This document shows, in pieces, positions 18,266-27,631 of a stretch of 64,000 nucleotides of DNA; position 1 is the first letter of the stretch, and every line of letters begins with the position of its first letter. Source of the DNA: Stutzerimonas stutzeri KOS6 (lineage in GTDB: Bacteria; Pseudomonadota; Gammaproteobacteria; Pseudomonadales; Pseudomonadaceae). The notes beneath the pieces were generated by a model. It was not told the DNA's origin and did not search any database. It was given only the letters and a program-made list of their open reading frames with translations. The stretch lies in contig NZ_KK020676.1 of the NCBI RefSeq assembly GCF_000307775.2, forward strand, positions 1,093,040 to 1,157,039. Reading direction: 5' to 3'. The position numbers were made by a program, and so were the translations under genes.

Positions 18266-19801
18266 ATGCGTGCGATCAGCCTGGAAATCATCGGCGCGAG
18301 CAAATCCTTCGGCAGCTTTCAGGCGCTGGCGGGGGTGTCGTTGACCGTGCGCGCCGGTACCGTCCATGCGCTGTTGGGCGAGAATGGCGCGGGCAAGAGC
18401 ACGCTGGTCAAGGGTATCGTCGGCTACGGTCCGCTGGACGACGGCGAGTTGCTGGTCAACAACCGCCAGCAGCAGATTCGTACCCCGCGAGACTCTCATG
18501 CGCTGGGCATTGGCATGGTCTACCAGCACTTCACCGTCGCGCCGGGCCTGAGTGTGGCGGAGAATCTGGTGCTATCGCGTGGCGATCTGGGCTGGCGCAT
18601 CGACTGGCCTCTGGAGCGCAAGCGCCTCAATGACTTCATGCAGCGCATGCCGTTCCGGCTGGATATCGAACGTCCGGTCAGTTCGCTGGCGGCGGGCGAG
18701 AAGCAGAAGCTGGAAATCCTCAAGCAGCTGTATCTGGACCGGCAACTGATCATTCTCGACGAACCGACCTCGGTACTGACGCCGCAGGAGGCCGAAGAGG
18801 TCTTGGGCCTGATGCACGATATGGCTCGCCGTGGGGATATTTCGGTATTGATGATCACCCACAAGTTCGGCGAGGTATCGCGCTTCGCTGACGATGTCAG
18901 CGTGCTGCGCAAGGGCCGGCTGGTCGGCAGTACCCAGGTCAGCGCCACCTCCCAGGAGGAACTGGCCACCTGGATGATGGGCGCCTCCGAAGCGGCTGCC
19001 GAGCCGGCCAGCCAGCAGCCGGTCGACCGCGACGCCGCACCTCGGCTGGAGGTGTGCGAACTGAGCGTGGCCAATGACAAGGGCACATTGGCGGTCAGCA
19101 AGCTGTCGCTGGACGTGCGCCCTGGCGAAATCGTCGGCATTGCCGGCATTTCCGGCAATGGCCAGCGTGAACTGACCGAGGCGCTGCTCGGTCAGCGGCA
19201 GTCGGTCAGTGGCGAGATTCGCATCAATGGCGCTCCTTACCAGGCCAGCCGCCGGGAGATGCAACGGGAGAAGGTATTCAGCCTGCCGGAAGAGCCCCTG
19301 CGCAATGCCTGCATCGCCGGCATGAGCGTGGCGGACAATCTGGCGCTGCGCAATTTCGACCAGCCGCCACTGTGCCGCCAGGGTTGGCTGATCAACCGGA
19401 AGGCGATTCAGACCCAGGCCGAGGCCCTGATCGAACAGTTCAACGTGCGCCCGGCGGACCCGCTGCGGCCGATAGGTACGCTGTCAGGCGGTAACGTGCA
19501 GCGTGCGGTCCTGGCCCGCGAGCTGACCCACGACGTGCGCACGCTGATCGTCTCCAACCCGGTGTTCGGCCTGGATTTCGCCTCGGTGGCGATCATCCAC
19601 CAGCGTCTGCGCGATGCCCGCGCCCAGGGTGCCGCCGTGCTGCTGCTGAGCGAGGATCTGGACGAGTTGCTGGAAATGTCCGACCGCATCCTGGTGATCC
19701 ACGAGGGTGAAATCAATTTCGAGGTGGCAGCCGAACAGGCTGACCGCGCCACGCTCGGCCACTACATGGCCGGCGCTGACCATACGGCAGGTGCGGCATG
19801 A
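18266..19801 (+). CDS. ABC transporter ATPase with two nucleotide-binding domains (BMP-type importer)
   Basis: A 511-residue double ATPase of the RbsA/NupA type. The first domain has an intact Walker A (GENGAGKST, about 36-44) and Walker B ([16 protein letters not shown]). The second has the degenerate P-loop GISGNGQRE typical of this family and LSGGNVQR as signature. It powers the two permeases encoded upstream. The ATG at 18266 is two bases after the biuH stop, and the end overlaps the next gene by ATGA. A TTG at 18260 could add two residues. Confidence 0.94.
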   Translation: MRAISLEIIGASKSFGSFQALAGVSLTVRAGTVHALLGENGAGKSTLVKGIVGYGPLDDGELLVNNRQQQIRTPRDSHALGIGMVYQHFTVAPGLSVAENLVLSRGDLGWRIDWPLERKRLNDFMQRMPFRLDIERPVSSLAAGEKQKLEILKQLYLDRQLIILDEPTSVLTPQEAEEVLGLMHDMARRGDISVLMITHKFGEVSRFADDVSVLRKGRLVGSTQVSATSQEELATWMMGASEAAAEPASQQPVDRDAAPRLEVCELSVANDKGTLAVSKLSLDVRPGEIVGIAGISGNGQRELTEALLGQRQSVSGEIRINGAPYQASRREMQREKVFSLPEEPLRNACIAGMSVADNLALRNFDQPPLCRQGWLINRKAIQTQAEALIEQFNVRPADPLRPIGTLSGGNVQRAVLARELTHDVRTLIVSNPVFGLDFASVAIIHQRLRDARAQGAAVLLLSEDLDELLEMSDRILVIHEGEINFEVAAEQADRATLGHYMAGADHTAGAA

Positions 19802-20466
19802 TCAGCGTGCCGGGCAAGCCGGCAGCCTTCAACTTCGATCCAACGCGTACCGCGCTGGTGGTCATCGACATGCAGCGGGACTTTCTCGAACCAGGTGGTT
19901 TTGGTGCGGCGCTGGGTAACGACGTAAGTCTGTTGCAGGCCATCGTCCCGGCGGTGGAGTCGCTGCTGGCGCTGGCCCGGGAGAAGGGCATGCTGGTCAT
20001 CCACACGCGAGAGTCGCATCTGCCGGACCTTTCGGACTGCCCTGCAGCCAAGCGGGAAGGCGGCGCAGAAGGCTTGCGTATCGGTGATCCGGGGCCGATG
20101 GGACGCATTCTGGTGCGTGGCGAGCCGGGCAATCAGATCATCCCGTCACTGGCGCCGATTGCTGGTGAATGGGTGATCGACAAACCGGGGAAGGGGATGT
20201 TCTACGCGACCGGTCTGGGGGACAGGCTGGCCGCACAGGGCATCGAGTGTCTGATTTTCGCGGGTGTGACCACCGAGGTCTGCGTGCAGACCAGCATGCG
20301 CGAGGCCAACGACCGGGGCTATCGCTGCCTGTTGATCGAAGACGCAACCGACAGTTATTTCCCTGCCTTCAAGCAGGAGACCCTGGAGATGATCGTCGCC
20401 CAGGGGGGAATCGTCGGACATACCGCCACGTTGGCAGCGCTGGACGCTGCCATGAACGAGGAATGA
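19798..20466 (+). CDS. Second isochorismatase-fold cysteine hydrolase (triuret/biuret hydrolase-like)
   Basis: A 222-residue paralogue of the biuret hydrolase encoded two genes upstream, sharing the triad Asp24 (VVIDMQ), Lys129 (VIDKPGKG) and Cys162 (TTEVCVQT). It differs in the N-terminus (no DPYPWPY) and the substrate-side region ([15 protein letters not shown]). Paired isochorismatase hydrolases of this sort are known in triuret/biuret catabolism, where one enzyme (TrtA) opens triuret and BiuH takes biuret; that assignment is inference. The start overlaps the ATPase stop, and the end overlaps the next start. Confidence 0.8.
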   Translation: MISVPGKPAAFNFDPTRTALVVIDMQRDFLEPGGFGAALGNDVSLLQAIVPAVESLLALAREKGMLVIHTRESHLPDLSDCPAAKREGGAEGLRIGDPGPMGRILVRGEPGNQIIPSLAPIAGEWVIDKPGKGMFYATGLGDRLAAQGIECLIFAGVTTEVCVQTSMREANDRGYRCLLIEDATDSYFPAFKQETLEMIVAQGGIVGHTATLAALDAAMNEE

Positions 20467-20864
20467 GCGTGGGCAAAGAGCCATTGATCAATCTGCCCCA
20501 TGTGGTCGAGGCCGTGCGCCTGGCCTTCGAGGACTACGAGCGCGCCCTGCTGGCCAATGAGTTGGAGGTGCTGGACGACTACTTCTGGGACACCGACCAT
20601 ACCGTGCGTTATGGCGTTGCCGAAAACCTCTACGGTGCGCGGGATATCGCCACCTACCGGCGCATCTGCACGCCGGTAGGGCCCGGCCGCCAGCTGCGCA
20701 ACACGGTTATATCCACTTTTGATGAGAACTATGCCACCGTCAGCACGGAATTCAGCGACGGTGAAACCCTGCGTACTGGCCGGCAAATGCAGACCTGGGT
20801 ACGCTTTCCCGCCGGCTGGAAAGTGGTTTCGGCACATGTAAGTGTCGATCTCAGTACGCTCTGA
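20463..20864 (+). CDS. AtzH/HpxZ-like small protein (SnoaL-fold, DUF3225)
   Basis: A 133-residue protein of the AtzH/HpxZ family (strings [40 protein letters not shown]). Family members accompany amidases in cyanurate/carboxybiuret and oxalurate pathways; AtzH itself is a small NTF2-like protein of poorly defined role. Its ATG overlaps the hydrolase stop (ATGA). The single TGA stop at 20862-20864 is followed, in the same frame and without another stop, by the whole GntR regulator. Confidence 0.83.
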   Translation: MSVGKEPLINLPHVVEAVRLAFEDYERALLANELEVLDDYFWDTDHTVRYGVAENLYGARDIATYRRICTPVGPGRQLRNTVISTFDENYATVSTEFSDGETLRTGRQMQTWVRFPAGWKVVSAHVSVDLSTL

Positions 20865-20879
20865 CAGACAGGTGATGCC

Positions 20880-21566
20880 ATTCTCAAGCACCAGACCAAT
20901 GCCCTGGCGCAGCAGATCTATCAACGGTTGAAGCAGGAAATCTTCGACTATCAGCTGCTGCCCCATGACCGCTTCAGCGAGACTGAATTGGCCGCGCGCT
21001 ACCAGGTGTCGCGTACACCGGTGCGCGATGCGCTCTATCGTCTGGAGCGCGAGGGTTATCTGGAAGTGGGGTTTCGCCGCGGCTGGACCGTCAAGCCGCT
21101 GGATTTCAACCAGATCGACGAGCTGTACGACCTGCGTGTGGTACTGGAGAGCGTCGCCATCGAGCGTCTATGCGGCCTGCCGGATCTGGCCGGCGCGCTT
21201 GTGGAACTCAATCGCATCTGGATGGTGCCGCCGGGCGAGCGCGAGCACGGCATGAAGCAGGTCGCCGATCTGGATGAAGCCTTCCACAGCGGTTTGCTCG
21301 CAGCCGCCGGAAATCGGGAAATGATGCGTGTGCACGCTGAAGTCTGTGATCGCATCCGTATTGTCCGGCGCCTGGATTTTTACAAGAGCGCTCGGATCGA
21401 GGAAACCTACAACGAACACGCACGCATTCTGACGGCACTGGCATCACGCCGGCGCGATGAGGCGCAGATGCTTCTGCGTTCGCATATCGAACAGAGCAAG
21501 ATCGAAGTACGCAAGATCAGCCTGTCGATGCTGTCCGAGGCACGCAACAGTCTTCAACAGGCGTAA
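20880..21566 (+). CDS. GntR-family (FCD) transcriptional regulator without a standard start codon
   Basis: Winged-helix domain (SETELAARYQVSRTPVRDAL) followed by an FCD ligand-binding domain with DEAFH and the metal-type His residues, about 228 residues. It probably senses the operon's substrate and represses the promoter at 13.4 kb. The first helix (ALAQQIYQRLKQEI) lies upstream of the only TTG (20928), so that TTG would truncate the fold. Between the previous stop and the TTG there is no ATG, GTG or TTG. An ATT at 20880 follows AGGTGA by four bases, and a CTG is at 20904. I placed the start at the ATT; a sequencing error or stop readthrough from the same-frame upstream gene is possible. Confidence 0.8.
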   Translation: MLKHQTNALAQQIYQRLKQEIFDYQLLPHDRFSETELAARYQVSRTPVRDALYRLEREGYLEVGFRRGWTVKPLDFNQIDELYDLRVVLESVAIERLCGLPDLAGALVELNRIWMVPPGEREHGMKQVADLDEAFHSGLLAAAGNREMMRVHAEVCDRIRIVRRLDFYKSARIEETYNEHARILTALASRRRDEAQMLLRSHIEQSKIEVRKISLSMLSEARNSLQQA

Positions 21567-21567
21567 T

Positions 21568-21616
21568 CCCGCGTTCGACTCGAAAAGCCGGGCCTCGGAT
21601 AAGCCGATAACGCGGG
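21568..21616. terminator. Inverted repeat between convergent operons
   Basis: CCCGCGTT (21568-21575) and AACGCGGG (21609-21616) form perfect 8-base arms around a 33-base GC-rich loop, in the 65-base space between the convergent gntR and gabD-like genes. It may act as a bidirectional terminator, but there is no T-tract on either side, so the call is weak. Confidence 0.35.
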
Positions 21617-21631
21617 TGTCCGGTCAATGCC

Positions 21632-23086
21632 TCAACCGATGCCGAGGCACATGTATTTTTGCTCAATGTAGTCGTCGATGCCGTAGTGCGAGCCCTCGCG
21701 GCCGAGGCCGGACTGCTTGATACCACCGAAGGGCGCGACCTCCGTGGAAATCAGCCCTTCGTTGACACCGACCATGCCGTACTCCAGCGCCTCGCTGACA
21801 CGCCAGGCGCGGCCGAGGTTCTGGGTATAGACATAGGAAGCCAGGCCGAACTCAGTGTCGTTGGCCATGGCGATGGCTTCGGCTTCGGTGTCGAAGCGGA
21901 AGATCGGTGCCAGTGGGCCGAAGGTTTCGTCGCGGGCCACCAGCATCTGCGGGGTAACGTCTGCCAGGACTGTGGGCTCGAAGAAGCTGCCGCCCAGCGC
22001 GTGCGGCTTGCCGCCAGTCAACACGCGGGCACCTTTCGACACGGCGTCCTCGATGTGCTCGACAACCTTGGCAACGGCCTTTTCGTTGATCAGCGGGCCC
22101 TGCTGCGCGCCAGCATCGGTCGCCGGGGCCACCTTCATCGCGGCGACTGCGGCGGTGAGGCGCTTGGCAAACTCGTCGTAAACCCCTGCTTGCACCAAGA
22201 CACGGTTGGTGCAGACGCAGGTCTGCCCGGTGTTGCGGAACTTCGAGCCCAGCGCACCCTGCACGGCTGCATCAAGATCAGCGTCGTCAAAGACGATGAA
22301 GGGCGCGTTGCCGCCCAGTTCCAGGCTGACCTTCTTGATGCTCTCGGCGCATTGAGCCATAAGCAGCTTTCCGATGCCGGTGGAGCCCGTGAAGGATAGC
22401 TTGCGCACCTTGGGGTTGCCGGTCAGCTCGCCACCAATGGCGCGGGAATTGGTGCCAGGCACTACGTTGAAGACCCCGGCCGGGATGCCTGCGCGCTCGC
22501 CGAGTTCGGCCAGCGCGAGCGCTGATAGTGGTGTCTCGGAGGCGGGCTTGAGCACCACGGTGCAGCCGGCGGCCAACGCCGGACCAGCCTTGCGGGTGAT
22601 CATGGCGTTGGGGAAGTTCCAGGGCGTGATAGCCGCGACGACGCCAATCGGCTGCTTGATCACCACCAGGCGCCGACCTTGCTTGTCGTGCGGTATCACG
22701 TCGCCGTAGACGCGCTTGGCCTCTTCGGCGAACCATTCGATGAAGCTAGCTCCATAGGCGATTTCACCACGGCTTTCGGCCAGCGGCTTGCCCTGTTCCC
22801 AGCTAAGCAGGCGCGCCAGGTCTTCCTGGTTGGCCATGATCAGCTCGAACCAGCGGCGGAGGATGGCGGCGCGCTCCTTGGCGGTCTTGTCGCGCCAGGC
22901 CGGCCAGGCCTTTTCGGCCGCTTCGATGGCGCTGCGGGTTTCGCGCACGCCAACCGAGGCGACTTCGACGATGACGCTGTTGTCGGCCGGGTTGCGTACG
23001 GCAAAGCGGGCGCCGTCTTCGGCATTGATCCACTGGCCATCGACGTAGGCTTGCTGTCGCAGCAGGGATGAATCATTCAGCTTCAT
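21632..23086 (-). CDS. gabD: NAD(P)-dependent succinate-semialdehyde dehydrogenase
   Basis: A 484-residue aldehyde dehydrogenase with the general-base Glu in SLELGG (about 257), the catalytic Cys in NTGQTCVC (about 291) and the fold string TPWNFPNAMITRK. It is of GabD type. As the last gene of the homoprotocatechuate operon it would oxidise the succinate semialdehyde released by HpaI to succinate. It follows hpaI by 11 bases. No member of the central carbon pathway is needed beyond this. Confidence 0.9.
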   Translation of the reverse strand: MKLNDSSLLRQQAYVDGQWINAEDGARFAVRNPADNSVIVEVASVGVRETRSAIEAAEKAWPAWRDKTAKERAAILRRWFELIMANQEDLARLLSWEQGKPLAESRGEIAYGASFIEWFAEEAKRVYGDVIPHDKQGRRLVVIKQPIGVVAAITPWNFPNAMITRKAGPALAAGCTVVLKPASETPLSALALAELGERAGIPAGVFNVVPGTNSRAIGGELTGNPKVRKLSFTGSTGIGKLLMAQCAESIKKVSLELGGNAPFIVFDDADLDAAVQGALGSKFRNTGQTCVCTNRVLVQAGVYDEFAKRLTAAVAAMKVAPATDAGAQQGPLINEKAVAKVVEHIEDAVSKGARVLTGGKPHALGGSFFEPTVLADVTPQMLVARDETFGPLAPIFRFDTEAEAIAMANDTEFGLASYVYTQNLGRAWRVSEALEYGMVGVNEGLISTEVAPFGGIKQSGLGREGSHYGIDDYIEQKYMCLGIG

Positions 23087-23097
23087 GAAAAACCTCT

Positions 23098-23901
23098 TCA
23101 GTAAACGCCGCCGCCACTGGTGGCCGGGGCGGGGGCGTCCTTAAATGCAGCGGCGAGGCTCTGCAGCCCGCGCATCAGGATGGTGGTGTCGACGCCAACT
23201 GCAACGAAGGCGGCGCCCAGTTCGATGTAGCGGCGCGCCAGCGTCTGGTCGGCCGAGAGGATGCCGGCGCCTTTGCCGGCCTTGCGGATACGGGCAATGG
23301 CGTCCTCTATCGCGACCTGCACGTCCGGGTGCCCTGGGTTGCCACGGTGGCCCATGGACGCGGAAAGGTCGGCCGGGCCGATGAACACGCCGTCGACACC
23401 CTCGACCGCCGCAATGGCGTCCAGATTGGCCAGCCCGTCAAGGTTCTCGATCTGTACCAGTAGGCACATCTGCTCATCGGCGTGGCCCAGATAACCGGGG
23501 ATGGTGTTCCAGCGCGACGCCCGTGCCAGCGCACTGCCCACGCCACGGATGCCCTTGGGCGGGTAGTGCATGGCCTTGACCAAGTGCTCGGCCTGCTCGG
23601 CGGAGTCCACCATCGGCACCAACAGCGTCTGGGCACCAAGATCCAGTAGTTGCTTGATCAATACCGCATCCCCAATTGGGGGACGGATGATCGGGTGCGA
23701 CACATAGGGCGCAACCGCCTGCAACTGGCCCAATAGGCTCTGCAGGTCGTTGGGTGCGTGTTCGCCGTCGAGTAGCAGCCAGTCGAAGCCGGCATTGGCC
23801 GCTAGCTCTGCGCAGTAGGGGTTGGCCAGGCCGACCCAGAGGCCGATCTGCGCTTCGCCGCTGGTGAGCCGCTGCTTGAAGGTGTTGGTAGGCAGGTCCA
23901 T
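23098..23901 (-). CDS. hpaI: 4-hydroxy-2-oxo-heptane-1,7-dioate (HKHD) aldolase HpaI
   Basis: A 267-residue class II (divalent-metal) pyruvate aldolase of the HpcH/HpaI family, cleaving the C7 intermediate of homoprotocatechuate degradation to pyruvate and succinate semialdehyde. [11 protein letters not shown] (about 40-50) carries the catalytic region, QIENLDG and [12 protein letters not shown] hold the metal ligands Glu and Asp. It is separated from hpaH by 94 bases containing a strong hairpin, unlike its other tightly packed neighbours. Confidence 0.95.
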   Translation of the reverse strand: MDLPTNTFKQRLTSGEAQIGLWVGLANPYCAELAANAGFDWLLLDGEHAPNDLQSLLGQLQAVAPYVSHPIIRPPIGDAVLIKQLLDLGAQTLLVPMVDSAEQAEHLVKAMHYPPKGIRGVGSALARASRWNTIPGYLGHADEQMCLLVQIENLDGLANLDAIAAVEGVDGVFIGPADLSASMGHRGNPGHPDVQVAIEDAIARIRKAGKGAGILSADQTLARRYIELGAAFVAVGVDTTILMRGLQSLAAAFKDAPAPATSGGGVY

Positions 23902-23925
23902 GGCGGATTCCTCTCAGGAGCGCCG

Positions 23926-23985
23926 GGGCTGGGGATACGGCTCATGGAGGTCTGTCTGTCCCATGCCTCCCCCTATCCCCAGCCC
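23926..23985. repeat. Long intergenic hairpin between hpaH and hpaI
   Basis: GGGCTGGGGATA (23926-23937) is exactly complementary to TATCCCCAGCCC (23974-23985), giving a 12-base perfect stem. The 36-base loop contains further complementary blocks (GGAGG and CCTCC). No T-tract follows on the operon strand. It may limit or stabilise the distal mRNA (hpaI, gabD), or be a REP-like repeat. Confidence 0.6.
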
Positions 23986-23995
23986 AGGTGCGCGT

Positions 23996-24799
23996 TTAAA
24001 CAAACCTGCAGGCGATCGAGCCCAGCTGGTCGTAATCGACATGGAAGCTGTCGCCCGGGTTGGCGGCGACCGGGCGGGTAAAGGAACCGCCCAGGATAAT
24101 CTGGCCCGGCTGCAGCGTGACGTCGTACGGCGCCAGCTTGTTCGCCAGCCAGGCCACGCCTTTGGCCGGGTGGTTGAGCACTGCGGCAGAAACGCCGGAC
24201 TCCTCGATCACCCCGTTACGGTAGAGGATCGCCGGCACGCGGCGCAGATCCATGTCGTGCGGGCGGATTGGCCGGCCACCCATGACAACGCCACCGTTGG
24301 CGGCGTTGTCGGAGATGGTGTCGAACACCTTGCGGGTAACCTTGGTCTCGGGGTCGACCTGATGAATGCGCGCGTCGATGATCTCCAGCGCGGGGATCAC
24401 GTATTCGGTTGCATCGAGTACATCGAATATGGTGCACTTCGGGCCTTTCAGCGGCTTGCCGAGAATGAACGCCAACTCCACTTCCACGCGCGGGACGATG
24501 AAGCGCTCGAAGGGAATGTCGCTGCCCTCGTCGAACAGCATGTCATCGAGCAGTGCGCCGTAGTCGGGTTCGGTGATGTTGGAGGAGACCTGCATCGCGC
24601 GCGAAGTCAGGCCGATCTTGTGGCCGACCAGCCTACGGCCGTCTTTGATCTTCATGTCGACCCAGGCGCGCTGGATGGCGTAGGCGTCTTCGATGGTGAT
24701 TTCAGGGTGGTCCAGCGAGAACTGGCGCACCTGCTGGCGCGAGCGCTCGGCGGCGTCGAGCCGGGCAGCGCATTGCTGGATGAGGGAGACGTCGAGCAT
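23996..24799 (-). CDS. hpaH: 2-oxo-hept-4-ene-1,7-dioate hydratase HpaH
   Basis: A 267-residue metal-dependent hydratase of the MhpD/HpcG family (strings [50 protein letters not shown]). It hydrates the dienoate after HpaG decarboxylation, giving the HpaI substrate. It lies 12 bases after hpaF on the minus strand. Length is standard. Confidence 0.95.
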   Translation of the reverse strand: MLDVSLIQQCAARLDAAERSRQQVRQFSLDHPEITIEDAYAIQRAWVDMKIKDGRRLVGHKIGLTSRAMQVSSNITEPDYGALLDDMLFDEGSDIPFERFIVPRVEVELAFILGKPLKGPKCTIFDVLDATEYVIPALEIIDARIHQVDPETKVTRKVFDTISDNAANGGVVMGGRPIRPHDMDLRRVPAILYRNGVIEESGVSAAVLNHPAKGVAWLANKLAPYDVTLQPGQIILGGSFTRPVAANPGDSFHVDYDQLGSIACRFV

Positions 24800-24811
24800 G
24801 ACGGGGACCTT

Positions 24812-25222
24812 CTAGGTGTTCTTGTTGAATAGCGGATGCAGGCTGCTGTGCTTGGCGTCGAAAACCTGGCTGGTGCTTTCGTCGATCTGCAGGGTCACGC
24901 CGATCGCCCGGCGCGCGCGCGCGGCCTCGGTGTGGCGCGCCAGCACGGCGCTCAGTGCCTTGCCGACGGACTGATGCACGACCTTGCTGCGACCAGCGCC
25001 CATGCGCAGGTTGGCGTAGAGAAAGCCGTAGTTGCCCTGGCCGTCGGCCACCGCCGAATGCGCGGCCGGGTAGGCCAGCACGCGGGTGCCGCCCGTGGGG
25101 AACACGGCCTTGCCGGTTTCATCGCGCTGTTCGAGCATGGCGTCGGCCAACTCGCGGCACAGGGTGTCCATCGGCACGTCGGCTTCCAGATCGGCGGTAT
25201 AGAGCAGAACCAGATGTGGCAT
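24812..25222 (-). CDS. hpaF: 5-carboxymethyl-2-hydroxymuconate isomerase HpaF
   Basis: A 136-residue CHMI-family tautomerase. Residue 2 is Pro (MPHLVLLY), which becomes the catalytic N-terminal proline after Met removal; RMGAGRSK and Arg-rich loops match the family. It isomerises the ring-cleavage acid made by HpaE. It is slightly longer than the usual 126-130 residues because of its C-terminal tail. It is 13 bases from hpaD. Confidence 0.93.
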   Translation of the reverse strand: MPHLVLLYTADLEADVPMDTLCRELADAMLEQRDETGKAVFPTGGTRVLAYPAAHSAVADGQGNYGFLYANLRMGAGRSKVVHQSVGKALSAVLARHTEAARARRAIGVTLQIDESTSQVFDAKHSSLHPLFNKNT

Positions 25223-25235
25223 CGGGGCCTCCGGG

Positions 25236-26093
25236 TCAGAGCGGGAAGACGGCGTTGATCTGGCCGGTGCCGGAGCTGCCGAACAGTTCAGTGATCACTT
25301 CCACCTTGCCGCTGTATTCCGGCCCGCCGAGCAGGCCGAGCAGCATGGCGGTATCGTGCATCTTGCCCTCGCCGAAGCAATGCTCAGCGTAGTCAGGCAA
25401 CATGGCGCAGAACTCCTTGAAGCGGCCCTGCTTCCACATCTCCACGACATGCAGGTCGACCTGCTTGTCGAACTCGCGGCTCCAGTTGTTCAGGTTCTGC
25501 TGGGCCAGGCGGTCGTCGGAAAAGCGGTGCGACATGGAGCCGGATGCCAGCACCAGTACCTTGCGGTCGCTCTTCTCGATGGCGCGGCGCACGGCGGCAC
25601 CGAAGGTGAAGCTGTCCTCGAGCCTGTGCCAGGCGCACCAGGCAGCGATGGAGACGACCTTGAGCTGCTGGTCCTCCGGCACATCCATGTGCATGTAGCG
25701 CATCGGCACGAGGGTGCCGTATTCCAGCTCCAGGCTCGCGATGTTGTGAGCCAGGGTACGCACGTCGGCGGCGTTCGCCTCCTCAGCGATCAGCGCGCCC
25801 AGTTCGGGGCAGCCCTGATATTCGTACTCCATGTCCTTGATGAAGTGGGGCAGCTCGTTGCTGGTGTAGATGCCCTTGAAGTGCTCGCCACAGTTGATGT
25901 GGTAAGCGCTGTTGACCAGCCAGTGCACGTCGAACACCACGGCGGTGTCGGCGCCCAGCTCGCGGGCGCGGCGGCCGATTTCCTTATGGCCGGCGATGGC
26001 CTGCTCCCGGCAGCCGTGGTTCGGGCCGGGCAATTCGGAGAGGTACATCGAGGGAACGTGGCAGATTTTTGCTGCGAGGACGATTTCACCCAT
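25236..26093 (-). CDS. hpaD: 3,4-dihydroxyphenylacetate 2,3-dioxygenase HpaD
   Basis: A 285-residue class III extradiol dioxygenase (LigB superfamily) that opens the homoprotocatechuate ring with Fe(II). His12 (KICHVPSM), the VFDVHW segment and SGSMSHRF are recognisable active-site regions. The ATG at 26093 has GGGAGAA as ribosome site; a longer frame to 26153 starts in the hpaE intergenic space without one. It is the committed step of the meta pathway in this operon. Confidence 0.95.
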   Translation of the reverse strand: MGEIVLAAKICHVPSMYLSELPGPNHGCREQAIAGHKEIGRRARELGADTAVVFDVHWLVNSAYHINCGEHFKGIYTSNELPHFIKDMEYEYQGCPELGALIAEEANAADVRTLAHNIASLELEYGTLVPMRYMHMDVPEDQQLKVVSIAAWCAWHRLEDSFTFGAAVRRAIEKSDRKVLVLASGSMSHRFSDDRLAQQNLNNWSREFDKQVDLHVVEMWKQGRFKEFCAMLPDYAEHCFGEGKMHDTAMLLGLLGGPEYSGKVEVITELFGSSGTGQINAVFPL

Positions 26094-26166
26094 GGCGGTT
26101 CTCCCTGGCGCCGCGAGGGCGCTTGTTGTTGGTTTGAGCGGAGTGGAGCCCACCCCGCTGGCTGCC

Positions 26167-27627
26167 TTACACGCCCCAGCGTGGGATGTGGTGGCTGCCC
26201 ATGGAGATGCAGACGTTCTTCACTTCGGTGAACACTTCGAAGCTGTATTCGCCGCCTTCTCGCCCGGTGCCGGAGCCCTTGATACCACCGAACGGCTGAC
26301 GCAGGTCGCGCACGTTCTGGCTGTTGATGAACACCATGCCCGCCTCGATGCCAGCGGCCAGGCGATGGGCCTTGCCGATGTCCTGGGTCCAGATGTAGGA
26401 GGCCAGGCCGTATTCGGTGTCATTGGCCAGGCGCAGGGCCTCGGCTTCGTCCTTGAAGGGGATCAGGCAGACCACCGGCCCGAAGATCTCCTCCTGGGCG
26501 ATGCGCATCTTGTTGTTCACGTCGGCAAATACGGTGGGCTGGATGAACTGTCCCTTGGACAGATGTGCCGGAAGGCCCGCCGGACGCTCCAGCCCGCCCG
26601 CGACCAGGGTGGCGCCTTCTTCCATGCCGATCTTGATGTAGCCGGTGACCTTGTCGTAGTGGGCCTGGGTGATCATCGAGCCAACCTGGGTCTTCGGGTC
26701 CTGCGGGTCACCAACGATCAGGCGTTTGGCGCGGGCGGCGAACTCGTCGACGAACTGGGCATAGACGGTTTCCTGGATGAAGATTCGGCTACCGGCGGTG
26801 CAGCGCTCGCCGTTCAGCGAGAAGATGGTGAACAACGCGGCGTCCAGCGCACGGCCCAGGTCGGCGTCGTCGAAGATCAGCACCGGGCTCTTGCCGCCCA
26901 GTTCCATCGAGTACTTCTTCAGGCCGGCGTTGGCCATGATCTTCTTGCCGGTGGCTGTGCCGCCGGTGAAGGAGATGGCACGCACGTCCGGATGCTTGAC
27001 CAGCGCATCGCCAGCGGTGGCGCCGTAGCCCTGGATGATGTTCAGCACGCCGTTGGGAATGCCGGCTTCGACGGCCAGACGGCCCAGCTCATTGGCGGTC
27101 AGCGGCGACAGCTCACTCATCTTCAGCACCGCGGTGTTACCCAGCGCCAGGCAAGGCGCGGTCTTCCAGGTCGCGGTCATGAACGGCACGTTCCACGGTG
27201 ACACCAGGCCACACACTCCCACCGGCTGATGCAGGGTGTAGTTGAGCATCTGGTCGTCCACCGGGTAGCTATGGCCGTTCATGCGCGTGCAGACCTCGGC
27301 GAAGAAGTCGAAGTTGTGCGAGGCTCGCGGGATCAGCACGTTCTTGGTCTGGTGAATCGGCAGGCCGGTGTCCAGCGTCTCCAGCTCGGCCAGCTTCGGC
27401 ACGTTCTGGTCGATCAGCTCACCGAGCTTGCGCATCAGGCGGGCGCGCTCCTTGGCGGGCAGGCCGGCCCACTTGGGGAAGGCTTCCTTGGCGGCCGCAA
27501 CGGCTTGGTTCACTTCGTCTGCACCGCCGCTGGCGACTTCGCCGATAGCTTCCATGGTGGCCGGGTTGTAGTTGGTGAAGGTCTCTTTGCTCTCGACCTC
27601 GCGGCCGTTGATCCAGTGCTTGATCAT
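26167..27627 (-). CDS. hpaE: 5-carboxymethyl-2-hydroxymuconate semialdehyde dehydrogenase HpaE
   Basis: A 486-residue NAD-dependent aldehyde dehydrogenase with catalytic Glu in SMELGGKSP (about 253) and Cys in NGERCTAGS (about 287). It oxidises the ring-cleavage semialdehyde. Start four bases after hpaG2's stop region on the minus strand. The string SPWNVPFMTATWKTAPCLA is characteristic of HpaE/HpcC. Confidence 0.95.
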   Translation of the reverse strand: MIKHWINGREVESKETFTNYNPATMEAIGEVASGGADEVNQAVAAAKEAFPKWAGLPAKERARLMRKLGELIDQNVPKLAELETLDTGLPIHQTKNVLIPRASHNFDFFAEVCTRMNGHSYPVDDQMLNYTLHQPVGVCGLVSPWNVPFMTATWKTAPCLALGNTAVLKMSELSPLTANELGRLAVEAGIPNGVLNIIQGYGATAGDALVKHPDVRAISFTGGTATGKKIMANAGLKKYSMELGGKSPVLIFDDADLGRALDAALFTIFSLNGERCTAGSRIFIQETVYAQFVDEFAARAKRLIVGDPQDPKTQVGSMITQAHYDKVTGYIKIGMEEGATLVAGGLERPAGLPAHLSKGQFIQPTVFADVNNKMRIAQEEIFGPVVCLIPFKDEAEALRLANDTEYGLASYIWTQDIGKAHRLAAGIEAGMVFINSQNVRDLRQPFGGIKGSGTGREGGEYSFEVFTEVKNVCISMGSHHIPRWGV

Positions 27628-27631
27628 TTAC

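Noticed and set aside
20169..20864. 231-residue version of the AtzH-like protein
   Set aside because: The extra N-terminus overlaps the hydrolase gene out of frame; the ATG at 20463 is coupled to the hydrolase stop and gives the normal family length.
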